From: Cellvibrio sp. KY-GH-1
GTDB taxonomy: Bacteria > Pseudomonadota > Gammaproteobacteria > Pseudomonadales > Cellvibrionaceae
DNA length: 64,000 nt
Direction of reading: 5' to 3'
Assembly: GCF_008806975.1 (NCBI RefSeq)
Contig: NZ_CP031728.1
Location: forward strand, 868,001-932,000
In this document: positions 33,956 through 43,457 of the stretch, in pieces
Layout: every line of letters starts with the position of its first letter
Position numbering within the stretch: the stretch's first letter is position 1
Notes under the pieces: generated by a model
Told to the model about the DNA's origin: nothing
The model's database searches: none
The model's input: the letters and a program-made list of their open reading frames with translations, nothing else
Translations under genes and position numbers: made by a program

Positions 33956-34921
33956 ATGGCACTCAGTGAAGAACTCAATAAAATATTAAAAGACGTCCAT
34001 TGGCAAATGGATGTTTTGCAAAATATTGATGTAGGACTGGTTGTGATGAATCAGGACTACAAGATAGAGGTGTGGAATAGCTTTATGCAAAACCACAGTG
34101 GCAAAGCACCGGAAAATGTACTCGGGAGAAATTTGTTTCAAGTATTCCCGGAGCTTCCTGAACAATGGTTCCGCCACAAAGCCCAGGCAGTTTTCGTATT
34201 GCAAAATGCCACCTTTACTACCTGGGAGCAGCGCCCTTACCTGTTTCGCTTTCCGCACTACCGCCCTATTACCGGCACAGCGGAATACATGTATCAAAAC
34301 AGTACCATTATTCCCCTCGCCGACACCAAGGGAGTGGTTGACCACATCTGTCTCATTATTTATGACGTAACAGATACTGCGGTAAATAAACTGGCCCAGC
34401 AGCAAGCGAACAAGCAGTTGCAAAACCTAAGCCGTACTGATCACTTGACTGGTTTGTTTAATCGCGGCTATTGGGAGTTACGCTTGATTCAAGAATTCAA
34501 GCGCTTTGATCGTTATGAGCAACCATCCAGCTTGATTATGCTCGATATCGATCACTTTAAGAAAATCAACGACAAATATGGACACACCGTAGGCGATGAA
34601 GCTATTCGCGGCGTTAGCCGGGCAATTAAAGAACAAGTTCGCGATCTGGATATTGCCGGCCGTTATGGTGGTGAAGAATTTGGAATTATCCTGACCAATA
34701 CAAACGGTGATGGAGCCTGCGTGTTTGCGGAACGCTTGCGCAAAACTGTCGAACACTTAACTGTGTATGCTGATGGGCATGAAGTGAAATTTACGATAAG
34801 CCTTGGGGTTGCTGAACTGAATGACCAAATACATGATCACCGCAATTGGATTGAAAAAGCAGACCACGCGCTCTATCGTTCCAAAGAAGGTGGAAGAAAC
34901 CGCTGCACCATGGAACTTTAG
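33956..34921 (+). CDS. Diguanylate cyclase with PAS domain
   Basis: 321 residues: PAS domain at ~15-135 (NIDVGLVVMNQDYKIEVWN), short linker helix, and GGDEF domain from ~155. The active-site motif is GGEEF, preceded five residues upstream by RDLD, a feedback inhibitory I-site (RxxD). All signs are of an active cyclase making c-di-GMP from two GTP. No membrane segment, so a cytoplasmic sensor; the PAS ligand is unknown. Co-transcribed with the CheC-like gene. Confidence 0.9.
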   Translation: MALSEELNKILKDVHWQMDVLQNIDVGLVVMNQDYKIEVWNSFMQNHSGKAPENVLGRNLFQVFPELPEQWFRHKAQAVFVLQNATFTTWEQRPYLFRFPHYRPITGTAEYMYQNSTIIPLADTKGVVDHICLIIYDVTDTAVNKLAQQQANKQLQNLSRTDHLTGLFNRGYWELRLIQEFKRFDRYEQPSSLIMLDIDHFKKINDKYGHTVGDEAIRGVSRAIKEQVRDLDIAGRYGGEEFGIILTNTNGDGACVFAERLRKTVEHLTVYADGHEVKFTISLGVAELNDQIHDHRNWIEKADHALYRSKEGGRNRCTMEL

Positions 34922-34949
34922 CGGGCAAAACAGGGAGTAAAAGAAAAGA

Positions 34950-34969
34950 GGAACCTCAAGCGAGGCTCC
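34950..34969 (-). terminator. Terminator of the flavodoxin gene
   Basis: On the minus strand a hairpin (8-bp arms with one mismatch, 4-base loop) is followed by a T-rich tract. It lies between the convergent GGDEF and flavodoxin genes. Confidence 0.6.
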
Positions 34970-34998
34970 CATTTATTTGTAACGGTTATTTTCTACAA

Positions 34999-35541
34999 TC
35001 AATCATCCAGCGTTTCTAACGGCGTATCCAGACCAAACTCAATATGAATTTGGGTACACCAGCGGTTCAATCTACCTGCCGTCAGGTTCTCCTGCTGATC
35101 TTCATCCAGCGCCAAGCCAACAAACATTCCGGCACCGGGAATTTCAGCTTTAGATGCTTCAAACTCGTATCCTTCAGTGGACCATTGGCCAACTATTTCA
35201 GGGCCACTTTGGATAATGACATCGTGCAGCATGCCCATGGCATCCAGAAAGTAATCGCCGTAGCCAAATTGATCCCCTAGACCAAACAAAGCCACTTGCT
35301 TGCCGGAAAAGTCTACAGCAGCAATATCATCCCAAAACTCTTCCCAATCCGACTGGATCTGCCCGAAATCCCAAGTGGGAATCCCCAGGATAATTTTGTC
35401 GTAATTGGCGAAATCCAGTTGGGTTACATCCGCGATATCGCGCACATCGACCACATTTTCGCCAAAACGCTTTTGAATACGGTAAGCAACGCGCTCAGTA
35501 TTTCCTTCGTCACTTCCAAAAAACAGACCAATCTGGGCCAC
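34999..35541 (-). CDS. Flavodoxin (long-chain)
   Basis: 180 residues. FMN phosphate-binding loop GSDEGNTE lies near residue 9. The aromatic loops around TWDFGQ and GLGDQFGYGDYF are those of long-chain flavodoxins such as FldA/FldB. It is a small cytoplasmic electron carrier for reductive biosynthesis. fldA and fldB cannot be told apart without alignment. Monocistronic by spacing. Confidence 0.92.
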   Translation of the reverse strand: MAQIGLFFGSDEGNTERVAYRIQKRFGENVVDVRDIADVTQLDFANYDKIILGIPTWDFGQIQSDWEEFWDDIAAVDFSGKQVALFGLGDQFGYGDYFLDAMGMLHDVIIQSGPEIVGQWSTEGYEFEASKAEIPGAGMFVGLALDEDQQENLTAGRLNRWCTQIHIEFGLDTPLETLDD

Positions 35542-35672
35542 AATAACCTCGGGATCAGGGGGATTAATAAATAGATCGAAGAACCGGGATGGTTAAAATC
35601 GGCGCGGATTTTCCCAAGATTGGAGCCTTGGAGCAAGTAAATTTAGAGCGAGTAAAACACCTAAAATGAATA

Positions 35673-35690
35673 CCCCCGCCTGAGCGGGGG
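35673..35690. terminator. GC-rich terminator-like hairpin after the Spy-like gene
   Basis: CCCCCGC and GCGGGGG around a CTGA loop. The T-run is weak on both strands. It lies 30 bases beyond the stop of the minus-strand Spy-like gene. Confidence 0.55.
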
Positions 35691-35719
35691 TGTTCATCGG
35701 CAAAACCTCCGATTAATGA

Positions 35720-36217
35720 TCAGACACCATTGGTACTGCTGGAGCTTTGAGGCTCATTGTCACGTGCATTTCTACGAGCTTCACGCTTGGTCTTGAGGTC
35801 CGCCAACTTTTGCTTTTGTGCGTCGGTAAGCACCGCAATAAATGCCTTGTGCGCTTTAGCACCAGCCAACAACTGCTCCGCGTGCAACTTGCCAAGGGTT
35901 TCGGTCAAGGTTGCCAGTTCTGCGTCATTAGCGCCGGCATCTACTGCGGTTGCCAGGGCTTCGCGCGCATCACCAATTTTATCCTTCAAAGCATCACGAG
36001 CGTCTTCTTGTGCATCGCGCTGGGCTTTCAGGGTTTCTTTCTGCGCATCGGTTAAATCCAGCAGGTGGGCCAAACGCTTTCCGCCATGCCCCTCATCCCA
36101 ACCGCCATGGTGTTTCCAACCACCGCGTTCGCCTCTATCTCCCGCAAAACCGGGAACCGCCAACGCCATTGAACCTAACAATAAGCTACCTACTGCCAAC
36201 AATTTGATGTTCTTCAT
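35720..36217 (-). CDS. Spy/CpxP-family periplasmic protein
   Basis: 165 residues with a signal peptide ending near PGFAGD, a Gly/His-rich segment and two LTDAQ motifs (the LTxxQ repeats of Spy/CpxP) within a helical domain. Members act as periplasmic chaperones and, for CpxP, as inhibitors of the CpxA sensor. It is divergent from cpxRA, the same arrangement as cpxP-cpxRA in enterobacteria, which favours a CpxP-like role. The C-terminus is Ser/Asn-rich and probably disordered. Confidence 0.8.
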   Translation of the reverse strand: MKNIKLLAVGSLLLGSMALAVPGFAGDRGERGGWKHHGGWDEGHGGKRLAHLLDLTDAQKETLKAQRDAQEDARDALKDKIGDAREALATAVDAGANDAELATLTETLGKLHAEQLLAGAKAHKAFIAVLTDAQKQKLADLKTKREARRNARDNEPQSSSSTNGV

Positions 36218-36317
36218 ACCTGTAATCCTCTGGGCATATTAAATTCAGGCACAGCGCCTGATTCTTTTTTCTGGCTTTCTGTTTCAAAGCCTGTGAATTC
36301 ATTATGGGCGCTATAAT

Positions 36318-36332
36318 GTTAAGATTGGTTAA
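36318..36332. promoter_or_regulatory. Candidate CpxR box
   Basis: GTTAAGATTGGTTAA: two GTTAA repeats separated by five bases, close to the known CpxR consensus GTAAA-N5-GTAAA. It lies midway between the divergent Spy/CpxP-like gene and cpxR, where autoregulation would be expected. Confidence 0.5.
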
Positions 36333-36412
36333 TGAAATCCAAAGAATCATGACTCTCATCGGGGCCTGGTGCACACTCAGCGCCTCAATCCACAAGGGGT
36401 AGAAAAACTACT

Positions 36413-37120
36413 ATGCTCAAAGTTCTCCTCATTGATGACGATAAAGAACTCAGTCAACTGCTTAGCGAATATTTGCACACCGAAGGCTTTGCGATTGATA
36501 CCGCCTTTGATGGTCAAACTGCACTCGATCTCGCACTCAAACACAGCTATTCGGTCATAGTGCTTGATGTAATGTTGCCGGTACGCAACGGCTTTGATGT
36601 ATTAAAAAATTTGCGGCAACACAACCAGACACCGGTCATTATGTTGACCGCTAAAGGCGACACTGTTGATCGCGTTATTGGGCTGGAAATAGGCGCTGAC
36701 GATTACTTATCCAAACCTTGCGATCCGCGTGAATTGGTGGCACGTATCCGTGCGATTCTGCGCCGCGCCAATCAAAAAGAATCCAGTCCGGTCAATATAG
36801 AACGCCTGACCTCCGGTAAGCTATCGCTGCATCTGGGTACTCGCACCACTACCTGGGATAACCAAGAAGTTCCTCTCACCGGAACTGAATTCAGCGTCTT
36901 AGAAATTTTGGTGCGTCGTGCTGGTCAGGTGATCAGCAAGGATGACATGACTGAGCAAGCTTTGAATCGAAAGTTAACGCCCTATGATCGCAGTATTGAT
37001 GTGCATGTAAGTAATATCAGGAAAAAAATTACTGCTGCAGGCTCATCTAAAGATTTAATCATTAATGTGCGCGGCGCAGGCTACATGCTGACCATGAATG
37101 ACGAAGAATCAGCAAGTTGA
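36413..37120 (+). CDS. cpxR: Response regulator, CpxR-like
   Basis: 235 residues: receiver domain (acidic cluster DDD at ~8-10, phospho-acceptor Asp52 in LDVMLP, conserved Lys in LSKPCDP) and an OmpR-type winged helix at the C-terminus. The sequence resembles CpxR, and the neighbours (CpxA-like kinase overlapping by 4 bases, divergent Spy/CpxP-like gene) agree. It controls envelope-stress genes. Confidence 0.88.
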   Translation: MLKVLLIDDDKELSQLLSEYLHTEGFAIDTAFDGQTALDLALKHSYSVIVLDVMLPVRNGFDVLKNLRQHNQTPVIMLTAKGDTVDRVIGLEIGADDYLSKPCDPRELVARIRAILRRANQKESSPVNIERLTSGKLSLHLGTRTTTWDNQEVPLTGTEFSVLEILVRRAGQVISKDDMTEQALNRKLTPYDRSIDVHVSNIRKKITAAGSSKDLIINVRGAGYMLTMNDEESAS

Positions 37121-38517
37121 TGACACGGCTTTATTTAAAGATTTTTTTTACGTTTTGGCTAATTACCGCCGCCATTATTGTCGGTACAAATATTGTTGTG
37201 CACTGGTTCGACATGACCCCGGAAGGGAATTTGCAACACGACAATGACTCCGGCGATGATGACCCCGCTAAACGGCTGCTATTCCAGATGGTGGGCAATG
37301 CTGTAAACCGCAATGCTCGCCAACTTGTGCAAGATTTGCGCTCAATGCCCACTTGGTCTACACGCTACGTCTATGTAATTGACAGAGAAAATCGAGACCT
37401 GTTGGATCGTCCTCTCCCTCCGGGCGTTATGTTTCTTGCTCCACGACTGACCGCGAAACATCCCTTTGACCGAGTCCAGGATCGCAATCGCAAATTGTTT
37501 GGCCGCTATATCACCTTGAATGATGGCACCAGCGTGAAGCTAATCACCATTTCATCGGGACGTGACGAAGGCCAGGATCGCGATATTATTTGGGAATTAT
37601 TTATCGACAATATTTGGCCACTGTTACTGGTTTCTATTCTGGTCAGTGGCTCCGCGTGTTTTTTTCTCGCCCGCCATTTCACACGCAGCATTAATACCTT
37701 ACAAAAAGCTACGCAACAAATTGCGCGCGGTGACTTAAGCGTGCGAATTAGCGATCAATTTTATGGACGTAAGGATGAAGTTGCCGCACTCGGACGCGAC
37801 TTTGACCATATGACTGAACGCTTGCAAAAGGCTATGCAAGAACAAAAGCGATTGATTAAAGATGTATCCCACGAATTGCGTACACCACTGGCGCGCCTGC
37901 AAATTGCGCTCGCACTCGCCCGGCAACGTAGCAATGGTATTGTTGATCAGGAATTAGATCGGATTAAGCAGGCCGCCGATTATCTAAATGATATTATTAC
38001 GGACATTCTCACTCTCCCGGTGCAAGGCCAAGATAGCTGGGTTCTGGATGATGTGCTGGATCTGGTGAGCTTATTGCAAATACTCATTGAGAATTACCAG
38101 ACGGACGCACAGGAAAAAAATATTCAAATTCAATTCAAATGCACACTGGAAGAAGCGCTGGTTTCTACTCACGGCAATATGCTGGTGGGCGTGTTTGAAA
38201 ACACTTTACGCAATGCTCTGCTCTATACTCCCGCCAATGCGGAAATTTGTGTTCAGATCAATGAAACGGGTGATGGCGAATACTACCGCATCGATATTAT
38301 GGATCAGGGCCCCGGTGTACCCGATGACGCACTCGAAAGTATTTTTCAGCCCTTCTATCGCACTGACGAAGCTCGTGCTCGGGAGAGCGGTGGGTACGGA
38401 TTAGGTTTGGCCATTGCCCAGCGTAGCGTATCCTTGCATCAAGGCCGGATCTGGGCTGAAAATCGCCCTGTAGGTGGTTTAAGCCTTTGCATCATACTCC
38501 CCCAAATCAAAAGTTAA
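37117..38517 (+). CDS. cpxA: Sensor histidine kinase, CpxA-like
   Basis: 466 residues: N-terminal membrane span, ~130-residue periplasmic sensor, second span (LLLVSILVSGSACFFLA), HAMP domain, dimerisation helix with phospho-acceptor His in DVSHELRTPLARLQ, and ATPase domain with N box (NTLRNALLYTP) and GYGLGLAIA. It senses envelope stress and phosphorylates CpxR. Start ATG overlaps the cpxR stop (ATGA). Confidence 0.88.
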   Translation: MMTRLYLKIFFTFWLITAAIIVGTNIVVHWFDMTPEGNLQHDNDSGDDDPAKRLLFQMVGNAVNRNARQLVQDLRSMPTWSTRYVYVIDRENRDLLDRPLPPGVMFLAPRLTAKHPFDRVQDRNRKLFGRYITLNDGTSVKLITISSGRDEGQDRDIIWELFIDNIWPLLLVSILVSGSACFFLARHFTRSINTLQKATQQIARGDLSVRISDQFYGRKDEVAALGRDFDHMTERLQKAMQEQKRLIKDVSHELRTPLARLQIALALARQRSNGIVDQELDRIKQAADYLNDIITDILTLPVQGQDSWVLDDVLDLVSLLQILIENYQTDAQEKNIQIQFKCTLEEALVSTHGNMLVGVFENTLRNALLYTPANAEICVQINETGDGEYYRIDIMDQGPGVPDDALESIFQPFYRTDEARARESGGYGLGLAIAQRSVSLHQGRIWAENRPVGGLSLCIILPQIKS

Positions 38518-38793
38518 ATTACGTACACATACTCTGATCTTTTCGTAAAACAAGGAATGCCAAACATTTGACAAGCGGCAGTTTCATGCCGGCACTCTCG
38601 GCAAAGAGAGAGTTTTATTTGGCGCCTCACAGATATCCCCCCTTCCCGTAAAAATCGATAACCTAATGAATTTGTTAGGTTAATTCAATCTTGTGAACCA
38701 TGGCACAGATTTCGCTTCTAGTCAGACATTGACGCCGATTTCCGCAATAGCGGCAATCACTAGCGAATAATTTCAACTGAGCAGGTAAAGATT
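38518..38793. promoter_or_regulatory. Upstream region of the second GGDEF gene with an inverted repeat
   Basis: 276 bp without a gene. TAACCTAA (38659-38666) and TTAGGTTA (38675-38682) form an 8-bp inverted repeat with an 8-bp spacer, a possible operator. A GCCGG...hairpin near 38587-38604 could be the end of the cpxRA transcript. Confidence 0.4.
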
Positions 38794-39726
38794 ATGCGGG
38801 ATATGACTATGGTGATCGGTGCCAATCTGGCAAACGGCGCAGGCAATCTCACGTTAACACCATTAACCCCCGAACAAGAGTTAGCGACTCGTGTTCGCCT
38901 GTCTCAAGCGTTACAAATGAGCCTGGACCCTGCGGAAGTGCTTAATTCGTTTTACAAGCATATTCAAACAGCGGTTAGCGTGTCAGGTGTTTTATTCAAA
39001 TCAGCTACGCAATACGCCGATGTAAAAATTGGACGTGAGTGTATGCATCACTGTGACTACCGGTTGACCACTGACGAAGGTTATTTAGGAGAAATTATTT
39101 TCAGCCGCAGTAAACGCTTTGCTGAAAACGAGCTAATTACTCTGGAGTTTTTGCTCAGCTCATTAATTTATCCGTTGCGAAATGCGCTGCGCTATCAATC
39201 CGCCATGCGCTTGGCATTGCTAGATCCGTTAACCATGCTGGGGAACCGTGCGGCCCTGGATACGGCGTTGCGTCGCGAACTACAGCTGGCGGAGCGCCAC
39301 CAAAGTGATTTATCCCTGCTGATGATTGATGCTGATTTTTTTAAACGGATTAACGATGATTACGGCCATCACCGTGGTGATTTAATGTTGTGTGCGATTG
39401 CCAAGGGTATTGAATCTGTGTGCCGTGGCTCAGACATTATCTTTCGTTACGGCGGCGAAGAGTTTGTAGTAGTGTTGGGAAAAACCAATCTCGAGGGGGC
39501 AAAAATTATTGCTGAGCGTATTCGCCAGCATATTGAGCAGACACATATTAATCATAATGGAAAGTTGATTGGCACAACCGTGAGTATCGGCATTGCTACA
39601 CGCCACCCCAGAAAAAAAGAGCATATCAATGATTTATTTGATCGCGCCGACGCAGCGCTGTACCAAGCAAAGGGCAACGGAAGAAACTGCGTTGTTAGTA
39701 GTGACGACCTGGTAGTTGAGCGATAG
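38794..39726 (+). CDS. GGDEF-domain diguanylate cyclase
   Basis: 310 residues: an N-terminal ~130-residue GAF-like region with a Cys-His pair (GRECMHHCDY) and a GGDEF domain from ~145. The active-site motif GGEEF is intact. The residues where an I-site would sit read CRGSD, an RGSD-type RxxD that is present. A soluble c-di-GMP synthase. The sensor domain is not assigned; the CMHHC stretch could bind a metal or haem, but this is speculation. Confidence 0.85.
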   Translation: MRDMTMVIGANLANGAGNLTLTPLTPEQELATRVRLSQALQMSLDPAEVLNSFYKHIQTAVSVSGVLFKSATQYADVKIGRECMHHCDYRLTTDEGYLGEIIFSRSKRFAENELITLEFLLSSLIYPLRNALRYQSAMRLALLDPLTMLGNRAALDTALRRELQLAERHQSDLSLLMIDADFFKRINDDYGHHRGDLMLCAIAKGIESVCRGSDIIFRYGGEEFVVVLGKTNLEGAKIIAERIRQHIEQTHINHNGKLIGTTVSIGIATRHPRKKEHINDLFDRADAALYQAKGNGRNCVVSSDDLVVER

Positions 39727-39741
39727 CGTTTCATTCCCGGC

Positions 39742-39771
39742 AAAAAAACCGCGCTAAAAGCGCGGTTTTTT
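39742..39771. terminator. Bidirectional terminator
   Basis: AAAAACCGCGC and GCGCGGTTTTT around a short TAAAA loop, with A-run and T-run on either side, between the convergent GGDEF and rluB genes. Confidence 0.9.
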
Positions 39772-39779
39772 GGTTTTTA

Positions 39780-40889
39780 CTATTCAACGATAGGCGGTCG
39801 CTTTCGCGGCGGCGCTTTATGCCTGCGCGGGGCGGCCGATGCAGAGCGCAACTTTTTATCGTGCCGCTGAAGCTGGGCCAATTCGTCACGAGTAGGTTGC
39901 ATAATTTGTGTATAGGTAGAACTGTCAAAACCGGCAGTCATACACAAATCCTGAATTTCTCGCTCCGTTAAATCGATCCACTGACCAACGCGCACATGTG
40001 AAGGGATAAAAATATTGGCATAACGTACACGCTTCAAACGACTAACTTTAACACCTTGGGATTCCCACAGACGACGCACTTCGCGGTTGCGGCCTTCCAT
40101 TACCACGCAATAAAACCAACGGTTTTTACCTTCGCCTGCACCATCGACAATATCGGTGAAGCGAGCTACACCATCATCCAATAATACTCCGTCAAGCAAT
40201 TGCTCCTTCATTTCATCTGTTACATCGCCCTGAATACGCACAAGGTATTCGCGATCAATCACGGATGAGGGGTGCATCAACTTGTTTGCAAGCTCACCAT
40301 CATTGGTAAACAACAGTAAACCACTGGTGTTGAAATCCAGCCGGCCAACTGAAATCCAACGCTCACCTCTTAATGAAGGCAATCGATCATAAACCGTTGG
40401 GCGACCTTCCGGATCTGAACGAGAACAAATTTCGCCTTCTGGCTTGTTATACAAAATAACGCGACGGCGAGTGAGTTCCGTACGCAGAACAATGCGTTGA
40501 CCATTAACAAAGACTTTATCTTTGTTGGTAACCCTATCGCCTAATTTAGCAATATGATCATTAACTTTAACTTGGCCCGCCTCAATCAAACGCTCCATCT
40601 CACGACGCGATCCAACACCCGCGCGCGCCAACACTTTTTGCAATTTTTCATCGGTAGGTGCGTCAACTTTTTCAGCTGCAGCATCTACTTTTTTGTTGTT
40701 AGTTTTGCGCCCCGAGGATTCAGGCTCCACTTGCTTTTTAGACTTTGCAACAGGGCGCTTTGTCGGGGTACTTTTTTCTGCGCCGACTGTTTTTTCAAGA
40801 TTGCGCTTGCCCGCACCCTTTTGGGCAACTACTGGCTTCACAGCCCTGGTAGATTTTTCAGGTTTATCCTGGTCGATTTTCTTCACCAT
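39780..40889 (-). CDS. rluB: 23S rRNA pseudouridine synthase RluB
   Basis: 369 residues. A long Lys-rich N-terminal extension (~1-80) precedes an S4 RNA-binding domain (EKLQKVLARAGVGSRREME) and the RsuA-family catalytic domain with GRLDFNTSGLLL, which contains the catalytic Asp. A basic, Pro/Arg-rich C-terminal tail follows. It isomerises one uridine in helix 89 of 23S rRNA. It follows scpB by 15 bases, the usual scpA-scpB-rluB order. Confidence 0.9.
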   Translation of the reverse strand: MVKKIDQDKPEKSTRAVKPVVAQKGAGKRNLEKTVGAEKSTPTKRPVAKSKKQVEPESSGRKTNNKKVDAAAEKVDAPTDEKLQKVLARAGVGSRREMERLIEAGQVKVNDHIAKLGDRVTNKDKVFVNGQRIVLRTELTRRRVILYNKPEGEICSRSDPEGRPTVYDRLPSLRGERWISVGRLDFNTSGLLLFTNDGELANKLMHPSSVIDREYLVRIQGDVTDEMKEQLLDGVLLDDGVARFTDIVDGAGEGKNRWFYCVVMEGRNREVRRLWESQGVKVSRLKRVRYANIFIPSHVRVGQWIDLTEREIQDLCMTAGFDSSTYTQIMQPTRDELAQLQRHDKKLRSASAAPRRHKAPPRKRPPIVE

Positions 40890-40904
40890 ACATTAGTGGG
40901 CAAC

Positions 40905-41816
40905 TTAAAGATTGCCAGTTTCCTCTTGGTTTTCTTTGGTAGATACCGGTTCGGTATTAGCCACTTCCGAAGCATCTTCTATATCAACAAAGGCTTCTTC
41001 TCCATCTACAAAGCCCTCTTCATAAAGTTCTGCTTCATTAACCGGCGCACTGGTTTCCGCTGCCGGAGTTTCGTTGGAGATTGGGGCTTGATCTGGAATC
41101 GGTGGATCAGTGTCCTTTTCCCCCAGCCCCGACTCCCCCAGATCCAACACCGGATTTAACTCATCCAGATCGCGGATCTCACTCAAGGAGGGTAACTCCT
41201 CCAAGCTTTTCAAATTAAAATAATCCAAAAACTGACGCGTCGTAGCGTAAAGCGACGGACGGCCAGGAACATCCCTATGGCCGACAACTTTAACCCAGTC
41301 ACGCTCCAAAAGGGTTTTCATAATGTGCGAACTAACAGCCACACCACGGATCTCCTCGATATCTCCACGCGTAATCGGCTGACGATACGCAATCAAGGAC
41401 AAGGTCTCCAACAGTGCGCGCGAATATTTTTGCGGCTTTTCTTCCCACAATCGATTTACCCAAGGCGCAAGATCATCGCGCACCTGAAAACGCCAACCCG
41501 ACGCAACTTCTTTCAGCTCAAATCCGCGTTCACCGCAGGTCGCTTGGATATCCGACAAGGCCGTTGCGATTTCCTCTTTACTCGGTGCTACGGCTTCATC
41601 GAACAGCTCGAGCAACCTGGCAACCGTCATGGGTTGCCCTGCAGCTAAAATTGCCCCCTCGAGAATCTTGCGTAACAACTCTGCATCCACCGGCATCTGG
41701 GTGACAGGAACGGTGGCAGACTCTTCTTCAATTACAGATTCCTCAAACAGCTGCTTGCTATTTTCTACAGCATCCAGAGAATCCGACTCGTCATCGATAT
41801 GGGTTTCGTTTGTCAT
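40905..41816 (-). CDS. scpB: Segregation and condensation protein B
   Basis: 303 residues: a low-complexity N-terminus, the two winged-helix domains of ScpB at ~45-205 (ALLETLSLIAYRQPITRGDIEEIRGV) and an acidic disordered tail of ~80 residues. Works with ScpA and SMC in chromosome organisation. Start overlaps the scpA stop by 4 bases. Confidence 0.92.
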   Translation of the reverse strand: MTNETHIDDESDSLDAVENSKQLFEESVIEEESATVPVTQMPVDAELLRKILEGAILAAGQPMTVARLLELFDEAVAPSKEEIATALSDIQATCGERGFELKEVASGWRFQVRDDLAPWVNRLWEEKPQKYSRALLETLSLIAYRQPITRGDIEEIRGVAVSSHIMKTLLERDWVKVVGHRDVPGRPSLYATTRQFLDYFNLKSLEELPSLSEIRDLDELNPVLDLGESGLGEKDTDPPIPDQAPISNETPAAETSAPVNEAELYEEGFVDGEEAFVDIEDASEVANTEPVSTKENQEETGNL

Positions 41817-42697
41817 TGTGTTCTTGCTTTTACATGAATGGGAGCAAAGGCTTCGCTCTGAACAATTTCTACCAGCGACTCTTTTATTAATTCCATCACA
41901 GCTAAAAAAGTCACCACGACACCAAGACGCCCCTCCTCCACTTTGAACAAGCTCACGAAGGGTACAAAATGCTGATGTGCCAGCGTATCCAGTACCTGGG
42001 CCATGCGTTCACGCGTAGATAACTTTTCCTTGGATACATGGTGGCTTTCGAACATATCGGCGCGCCTTAAAACCTCGGAGAGCGCCAACAACAACTCTTG
42101 TAGCTCAACATCCGGCTCTGGTCGGGTAAGATTTCGATCTGGCCCCGGCGCGCTAACGGGGAATACATTGCGCCCTACTCGTGGGACTTTATCCAGATCT
42201 TCTGCCGCTTGCTTGAAACGTTCGTACTCCTGCAAACGACGAATCAACGACGCACGCGGATCTTCTTCCTCTTCTTGTTCTTCTGCAGAGCGCGGCAACA
42301 ACATCCGCGATTTGATCTCCGCCAACATCGCAGCCATCACAAGGTATTCAGCGGCTAACTCGAACTGGTGAGATTCCATTAAATCGACATAAGCCATGTA
42401 CTGAGAAGTAATTTCCGAGACGTTAATATCCAGAATATCGATATTTTGGCGGCGAATCAGATAGAGCAGTAAATCCAGTGGCCCTTCAAATGCATCTAGA
42501 AAAACCTCCAGTGCATCGGGTGGGATATATAAATCTTGCGGTAACTGGGTGTACGCCTTTCCATGAACAACGGCAAATGGCATTTCCCCCTGTTGCGGAC
42601 GCCCCTGGGTAGCCTCTGGCGTTTCTGCAATAGCATTTGAGGGTGCAATTTCAACGGCAGCCTCTGCAGCAACTTCAATGTCAGGGGTTTCACTCAC
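41813..42697 (-). CDS. scpA: Segregation and condensation protein A (kleisin)
   Basis: 294 residues. FEGPLDLLLYLIRRQNIDILDI is the conserved N-terminal kleisin helix region that touches SMC (positions ~73-94). The C-terminal winged helix (VTFLAVMELIKESLVEIVQ) completes the ring. The ~70-residue N-terminal extension is low-complexity. Upstream of scpB in the same operon. Confidence 0.92.
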   Translation of the reverse strand: MSETPDIEVAAEAAVEIAPSNAIAETPEATQGRPQQGEMPFAVVHGKAYTQLPQDLYIPPDALEVFLDAFEGPLDLLLYLIRRQNIDILDINVSEITSQYMAYVDLMESHQFELAAEYLVMAAMLAEIKSRMLLPRSAEEQEEEEDPRASLIRRLQEYERFKQAAEDLDKVPRVGRNVFPVSAPGPDRNLTRPEPDVELQELLLALSEVLRRADMFESHHVSKEKLSTRERMAQVLDTLAHQHFVPFVSLFKVEEGRLGVVVTFLAVMELIKESLVEIVQSEAFAPIHVKARTQ

Positions 42698-42807
42698 GCA
42701 ACTTACTCACACAGCCAGGAATGGGAAAGAATAAGTGCGGCATTATAGCCATTTAACACCGTATCGGACAGCGCGGCCTGCAGAGTTTAAATATCATTTA
42801 CTATCAA

Positions 42808-43443
42808 TTAGCTAGCTTCAAAAGGTGAGAAATCACCTTTGCCTTGTCGAACAAGCTCAGGGTTATCACCCGTCAAATCCACAACAGTAGTAGGTTCAAG
42901 GCCACAGTAACCACCGTCGATCACCAAATCTACAAAATGCTCGAGACTATCGCGGATGTCATAGGGATCCGTCATTGGATATTCTTCGCCGGGAAGTAAC
43001 AAACTGCTCGTCATCAATGGCTCACCCAACTCTGCCAGTAGTGCAAGGGCGATAGCATTATCTGGCACCCTTAGACCAATGGTTTTGCGCTTCGGGTGCA
43101 GCAACCGACGGGGCACCTCAGCAGTAGCCTCCAAAATAAAAGTATAGGCTCCGGGTGTGTGGTTTTTTAACAAGCGAAAAACCTGATTGTCTACTCGCGC
43201 GTAGGTTGCCAACTCCGAAAGATCGCGGCACATCAAAGTAAAGTTGTGGTTTTTATCCAGCTTACGCAGGCTGCGAATGCGCTCAAGCGCATCTTTATCA
43301 CCAATATGGCACCCAAGCGCATAGGCAGAATCTGTGGGATACACCACCAATCCACCCTTGCGAATTATATCTACCGCCTGAACAATCAAACGGTGTTGCG
43401 GATTTTCCGGATGTATTTGAAAAAATTGGGCCATAACGTTCAA
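42808..43443 (-). CDS. YciO-like protein (Sua5/YrdC family)
   Basis: 211 residues from Met at 43443, or 208 from the internal MAQFF start. The YrdC-type fold is shown by GGLVVYPTDSAYALGC and IRSLRKLDKNHNFTLMCRD. Sua5/YrdC enzymes make threonylcarbamoyl-AMP for tRNA modification; YciO members are paralogues whose activity is less clear. It sits between the PHP gene (14 bases upstream) and scpA, the same yciV-yciO neighbourhood as in other gammaproteobacteria. Confidence 0.85.
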   Translation of the reverse strand: MNVMAQFFQIHPENPQHRLIVQAVDIIRKGGLVVYPTDSAYALGCHIGDKDALERIRSLRKLDKNHNFTLMCRDLSELATYARVDNQVFRLLKNHTPGAYTFILEATAEVPRRLLHPKRKTIGLRVPDNAIALALLAELGEPLMTSSLLLPGEEYPMTDPYDIRDSLEHFVDLVIDGGYCGLEPTTVVDLTGDNPELVRQGKGDFSPFEAS

Positions 43444-43457
43444 CCTATGTCCATTAA

